Shown here one piece after another: positions 62,830 through 64,000 of a stretch of 64,000 nucleotides of DNA. The first letter of the stretch is position 1, and every line of letters starts with the position of its first letter. The stretch is taken from assembly GCA_037074705.1 (NCBI GenBank), contig CM073592.1:50204129-50268128 (forward strand), read 5' to 3'. Under the pieces are notes generated by a model. That model was not told where the DNA came from. It made no database searches and saw only the letters and a list, made by a program, of their open reading frames with translations. The position numbers and the translations under genes are program-made. The stretch comes from Zhengitettix transpicula (lineage: Eukaryota > Arthropoda > Insecta > Orthoptera > Tetrigidae).

Positions 62830-63725
62830 TATACAATGAATTGGAATTGATACCGGGAAACGCACAAAGTGACAATAATGGACGAGAACATACAGGCCTA
62901 GGCGTTGTTAGACAACAGCGTGCTCAGAGACTGAGGGATAGTTCAATTGGCGAATGAATTCAGTCGAGGGCAGAACTAAAATTAATTCAGTTGGAAATCA
63001 GCAGCAAGCGCTTTAAATTGTGTTGGCAGTTTGGGGTCAAAGTGATCTTGTATGTAAGTGGTCGAGTCGATCTTAAGACGTTACAAAGCAGTGGTAGACG
63101 AGAGCGTCATTCCAGCAATTAAGGAAGGTCTTAGAGTGTTATGTAAATTTATATTGAGATTCAGGAGGAGGAGTTTCATTAGGTGCCTCCCATATTAAAA
63201 TCCAACAGTTAAAAAAAGTGGAAATTTAGTGATAATATGGCCTTTTGTAATTTGATATAAGTGAGAGTGTGTTGATGAACCTGGTATCTGAACAGAAACC
63301 CTGCAAACGCTACATTAAAGGCAGAAGTAAGATTTGTATTTAATTGAGTGTGTTTCATTAAAAATAATTGTCAATATAAAGCTAAATTAACTGTTTCAAA
63401 GGATAATAAATATTCTTTATTTAAAAGGCCCAATGTTATAACCGAGGTAAGAGAAAAGGACATTTTGTATAAAATTGTTAAGTTCAGCAAGTAAATTGTT
63501 TTGTAAGGTGAAGTAGTTTTGTATAATAAACTAATTGTTTAATTCATGTTCTTATTTCATCCTCCTTCCATTAGATAATTACTATTATTAGTTCAATTTA
63601 ATTAATTATTTTCATCATAGAGTACCGTAGTTTGACGAATTAACGCGTGGCCAATCAATGCATTTAATTTATTTACTTTATTACACTAATGGCTCCACCT
63701 TCGTGAGGAAATTCAAATAAATAAT
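62830..63725. other. Unique ~0.9-kb segment interrupting the satellite
   Basis: Non-satellite DNA with more balanced composition in its first 350 bp, flanked on both sides by related satellite monomers. Its ends are A+T-rich and include a TTAATGATCATTAA palindrome on the left and 'ataatcattaatatta' on the right. A polyadenylation-like AATAAA is not clearly placed, and no coding frame is recognisable. It may be an inserted element or retained single-copy DNA. Confidence 0.5.
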
Positions 63726-64000
63726 CATTAATATTACTTACTACAAAATATACAATAGAATACTTAAAGTAATAAGTTTCTGCAACAAAAATTGCAATGT
63801 TATCAGGTTACAGACTAATAATAATCTTAATAAATAAATGAACATCTGATAGGGAGTAAAGTAAATTATTGAATCCTCCATGTTGCAAATCTGTACATGT
63901 ATACAACAAAGTACATAAAATATTCCGACGTTTCTGCAAAAAAATTGGAATTTTATTAGGTTAAAGACTAATAATCATAATAAAATAAACATTTGATAGT
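63726..64000. repeat. Satellite array resumes, third diverged subfamily (cut by window end)
   Basis: Nearly two monomers, recognised by TTTCTGCAACAAAAATTGCA at 63,777 and TTTCTGCAAAAAAATTGGAA at 63,931, spaced 154 bp. Each is followed by 'ttatcaggtta.agactaataat' and 'aaata.aca.ctgatag', corresponding to the same regions of the main monomer. The array evidently continues beyond the window. Confidence 0.8.

Overview
The window looks like intergenic or pericentromeric DNA from an arthropod nuclear genome, most likely an insect. The grounds are very A+T-rich sequence, many stop codons in all frames, simple repeats, decayed mariner transposons, a decayed non-LTR retrotransposon fragment, foldback repeats and a very large tandem satellite. 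There is no prokaryotic gene organisation, and I recognise no intact host protein-coding gene. The species cannot be named from what is visible.

Positions 1-42,000 are a mosaic of A+T-rich single-copy DNA and old mobile-element debris. It holds two nearly full-length mariner elements with terminal inverted repeats and TA target duplications (19,563-20,811 and 29,562-30,822), both with broken transposase genes. A third mariner-type transposase fragment lies near 28.8 kb, and a non-LTR reverse transcriptase relic at 38.3-38.95 kb. tRNA-like SINE fragments lie near 0.78 and 10.2 kb. Several dispersed repeat families have two or three copies in the window. A recurring set of small foldback or terminal-inverted-repeat elements carries a hammerhead-like core: CTGANGA-type box, short hairpin, GAAAC.

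Positions 42,040-42,420 form the only strongly GC- and CpG-rich patch. On the minus strand it carries an open reading frame ending exactly at a strong GTAAGT splice donor, so it may be the first exon and promoter of a host gene. About 300 bp later the satellite begins.

Positions about 42,695-61,700 are one tandem array of ~150-bp A+T-rich monomers, about 125 by division, all in one orientation. At least two monomer types are present. One has a conserved short dyad (ACGCATT, nine-base loop, AATGCGT). The array has recent higher-order duplications: a 2,424-bp unit in tandem at 43.9-48.8 kb, and units of about 2.4-2.56 kb at 54.8-60.7 kb. From 61.7 to 62.76 kb the array passes into a diverged but homologous 150-bp subfamily. 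A unique 0.9-kb segment interrupts it, and a third diverged subfamily (154-bp spacing) resumes at 63.73 kb and runs off the window. This looks like the edge of a larger satellite domain, possibly centromeric or heterochromatic.
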